Shown one piece after another: positions 4,602 to 6,411 of a stretch of DNA of 6,411 bases; position 1 is the first letter of the stretch; the number at the start of each line of letters is the position of its first letter. Source of the DNA: an uncultured Clostridia bacterium (GTDB taxonomy: Bacteria > Bacillota > Clostridia > Oscillospirales > CAG-272); NCBI GenBank assembly GCA_937884385.1, contig CALGCW010000073.1, forward strand, positions 1-6,411, written 5' to 3'. Both the position numbers and the translations under genes were made by a program. The notes below the pieces were generated by a model that was not told where the DNA came from, did not search any database, and saw only the letters and a program-made list of their open reading frames with translations.

Positions 4602-6266
4602 ATGACAAAACAAGCCGAGAATAATAAAATAACCGCCCTTTACTGCCGTCTGTCACAAGACGACGGGAGAGATGGCGATAGTAATTCAATCGTGAATCAA
4701 AGGGAGATCTTATCTCAATACGCTCGTTCCAATGGTTTTCACAATACACAGTTTTTCGTAGATGATGGTGTTTCGGGTACGACCTTTGAACGTCCCGATT
4801 TTCAACGTATGCAGAGAATGATTGAGAATGGCGAAATCGGTACGGTCATTGTAAAAGATCTCAGCCGCTTCGGGCGTAACTACCTTGACGTCGGTAAGTA
4901 TGTTGAAATTAAATACCCCTCGCTCGGTGTTCGCTTCATAGCCATTCAAGAGAACGTTGATACCTTGAAGAATGTTGGTACGGAAATGATGCCGTTCAAT
5001 AACATCTTCAATGAGTGGTATGCTGCACAGACAAGTAAGAAGATACGCGCCGTTTGGAAAGCAAAAGCCGAAAAGGGTGAGCGCATTTCTGCAACTGTCC
5101 CGTATGGTTATAAGAAATCCGAGGACGATCCGAAACAGTGGGTTGTTGATGAAGAACCTGCCAAGATTGTTCGATATATTTTTCAATTATGTATTGAAGG
5201 TCTTGGTCCCACGCAAATTGCGCATCGCGTGGAGGATGAAAAGAACCTTTGCCCCACGGCATACTTTTTGTCAGTTGGGCGCAAGACACCAAATCCATTG
5301 CCCAAGCGAGGTGAATATGCTTGGGATACTGCAACCGTTAAGCACATCTTATCAAATCGACAGTACACGGGATGCACGGTCAATTTCAAAACCACGCTCG
5401 TAAGCTACAAGGTACACAAGACGGTTCATAATCCCGAAGAAGAATGGCAAATCATTCCGAACACCCAAGAAGCTATTATTGATGAGGATACCTTCAACCG
5501 CGTTCAAGAACTGCGTGATGGACGCAGACGAAACACCGTCACGGGCAGAGAGAGTCTGTTTTCGGGCTTGCTCTACTGCGCCGATTGCGGCTCTAAGCTT
5601 TATTTCTGTGCGGCTAAGAGCATAAAGGAAAATCAAGAGTTTCACAGATGCTCCGCTTACAAAGAAAAACGTGGAACTTGCTCTATCCACTATATCCGAG
5701 AGGTCGTTTTAAGAGAAACGATGCTTGATCTCGTAAAGCGCGTAGCACTCTTTATTCAGCAGTACGAAGCGGTATTCCTTTATATGTACGCTAAGAAGCA
5801 CAACATCACAAAGGAAACGAACGTGCGGAATATGAAGGCTGTCATTGAGAAAGACAAGCGCCGAATTGCCGAGATCGACACGATGATTGAGCGTTTGTAC
5901 GAGGATAACGTACTTGGCAAAATTCCCGATGACCGTTTCTCTAAGATGATGGGTAAATACGAAACGGAGCAAAAAGCGCTCATAGAAGCGGTTACAAAGG
6001 CAGAACACTCCTTAAAGGTATTTGAGCAAGATAAGGTGGATCTCCGCATCTTTCTTGAAACCATCCGTAAGTGTACCGATATTAAGGAGCTTACTCCCGA
6101 AATCGTTAATCGACTTATACGACGAATCGAGGTTCACAACAGCGAGAAGGTTGACGGAAGAAAGCGAGTAAAGCTTGACGTTTACTTTACCGCGGCAGGT
6201 CTGATCGACATCCCCGACGAGAACGAACTCCGCGAAATGATGGAAGAAATCCGTAAATCCGCGTAA
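4602..6266 (+). CDS. Large serine recombinase (TnpX-like integrase/excisionase)
   Basis: This 554-residue protein catalyses integration and excision of the element. The N-terminal resolvase domain (about 10-155) has Ser18 in YCRLSQDD as the nucleophile, FERPDFQRM (62-70), and KDLSRFGRNYLDVG (85-98) with the conserved arginines. The recombinase domain spans about 165-310, from PYGY. A zinc ribbon follows, with CADC (Cys326, Cys329), Cys350 and Cys360 as likely ligands. A coiled-coil stretch occupies about 405-475. The C-terminal RLIRRIEVH to VYF segment (504-529) resembles the DUF4368-type tail of clostridial recombinases. All catalytic landmarks are intact, so the gene looks functional. The start at 4602 is taken because AAGGTG (4591-4596) lies 5 bases upstream; an ATG at 4569 falls inside the inverted repeat. 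Like Tn4451 TnpX and Tn5397 TndX, it should act without a tyrosine integrase. Confidence 0.93.
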   Translation: MTKQAENNKITALYCRLSQDDGRDGDSNSIVNQREILSQYARSNGFHNTQFFVDDGVSGTTFERPDFQRMQRMIENGEIGTVIVKDLSRFGRNYLDVGKYVEIKYPSLGVRFIAIQENVDTLKNVGTEMMPFNNIFNEWYAAQTSKKIRAVWKAKAEKGERISATVPYGYKKSEDDPKQWVVDEEPAKIVRYIFQLCIEGLGPTQIAHRVEDEKNLCPTAYFLSVGRKTPNPLPKRGEYAWDTATVKHILSNRQYTGCTVNFKTTLVSYKVHKTVHNPEEEWQIIPNTQEAIIDEDTFNRVQELRDGRRRNTVTGRESLFSGLLYCADCGSKLYFCAAKSIKENQEFHRCSAYKEKRGTCSIHYIREVVLRETMLDLVKRVALFIQQYEAVFLYMYAKKHNITKETNVRNMKAVIEKDKRRIAEIDTMIERLYEDNVLGKIPDDRFSKMMGKYETEQKALIEAVTKAEHSLKVFEQDKVDLRIFLETIRKCTDIKELTPEIVNRLIRRIEVHNSEKVDGRKRVKLDVYFTAAGLIDIPDENELREMMEEIRKSA

Positions 6267-6363
6267 GGACTAAAAAGCAAGAATACGGCATACCTCTTTC
6301 GAGATATACCGTATTCTTGCAAAACTGTCCTTTAGAGCACTGCTCTAATGACCGCTCTTTTTT
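6267..6363. terminator. Convergent terminator region after the recombinase gene
   Basis: GCAAGAATACGG (6277-6288) and CCGTATTCTTGC (6309-6320) form a 12-bp perfect stem extended by ATA/TAT and CTC/GAG pairs. On the minus strand it is followed by TTTTT (6272-6276), so it is a good terminator for leftward transcription. On the plus strand, TAGAGC-ACT-GCTCTA (6333-6347) or the alternative AGAGC (6334-6338) / GCTCT (6354-6358) with T6 (6358-6363) could stop recombinase transcription. Confidence 0.7.
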
Positions 6364-6364
6364 A

Positions 6365-6411
6365 TCAAAAATCATAGGGTGTTGCCTGCCCCACGGCATC
6401 ACCGGCGGATT
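6365..6411 (-). CDS. Possible C-terminal end of a convergent minus-strand gene (partial)
   Basis: The minus strand is open from the window edge to a TGA at 6365-6367, reading SAGDAVGQATPYDF. The strong leftward terminator just beyond would suit the end of a gene. Fourteen codons are too few to name a protein, and the open frame could be chance. Confidence 0.25.
   Translation of the reverse strand, partial: SAGDAVGQATPYDF

Noticed and set aside
4710..6402. Minus-strand open frames opposite the recombinase and across the right end
   Set aside because: They overlap a gene with intact catalytic motifs, and the 6187-6402 frame runs through terminator hairpins.
1..6411. CRISPR array, tRNA or rRNA genes, or an insertion sequence
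   Set aside because: No regular repeat-spacer pattern, cloverleaf, rRNA stretch or transposase with terminal inverted repeats was seen.

Overview
The window looks like part of a small mobilizable element (IME or mobilizable transposon) from a Gram-positive anaerobe, probably a gut Clostridia-type Bacillota. The reasons are strong AGGAGG-type ribosome binding sites, moderate GC, intrinsic terminators with T-runs, and a gene set (MobC, MOBP relaxase, lone ParB, TnpW-like protein, large serine recombinase) typical of Tn4451/Tn1549-related elements in that group. No cultured species can be named from the sequence alone. All complete genes are on the + strand.

Layout: (1) 1-375 is the C-terminal end of a UvrD/Rep-type superfamily 1 helicase, closed by an intrinsic terminator (392-436). 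(2) 501-888 has no credible gene but is the most striking stretch. A near-ideal sigma-A promoter (TTGACA, 17 bp, TGATATAAT) is followed by about 350 nt of hairpin-rich sequence. That sequence ends in a long nested terminator with a T-run. It reads as an independent structured RNA, or as an attenuated leader of the mobilization operon. I do not recognise its family. (3) 889-1105 carries inverted repeats directly upstream of mobC and is the best candidate for the origin of transfer. (4) 1106-2813 is the mobilization operon, mobC and a MOBP relaxase, with a 14-bp overlap and a TTG start for the relaxase. (5) 2814-3035 is a structured spacer. It contains two exact copies of a 13-mer with the palindromic core CGGTC-TT-GACCG (candidate operator or parS-like site) and a large imperfect hairpin. 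(6) 3036-4517 is a tight three-gene operon: a small hypothetical protein, ParB without ParA, and a TnpW-like protein with an extended N terminus. (7) 4602-6266 is a 554-residue large serine recombinase. It has its own promoter (4523-4551), whose -10 box lies inside an 11-bp inverted repeat. (8) 6267-6411 holds overlapping terminator hairpins and possibly the last 14 codons of a convergent minus-strand gene.

Proposed working: the serine recombinase excises and integrates the element. MobC and the relaxase process the circular form at oriT for transfer by a conjugation apparatus supplied by another element, since no transfer pore or coupling protein is seen here. ParB may stabilise or regulate the circular form. 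Exact element ends could not be fixed from this window, and no convincing terminal repeat was found. The helicase fragment may be host sequence or element cargo.
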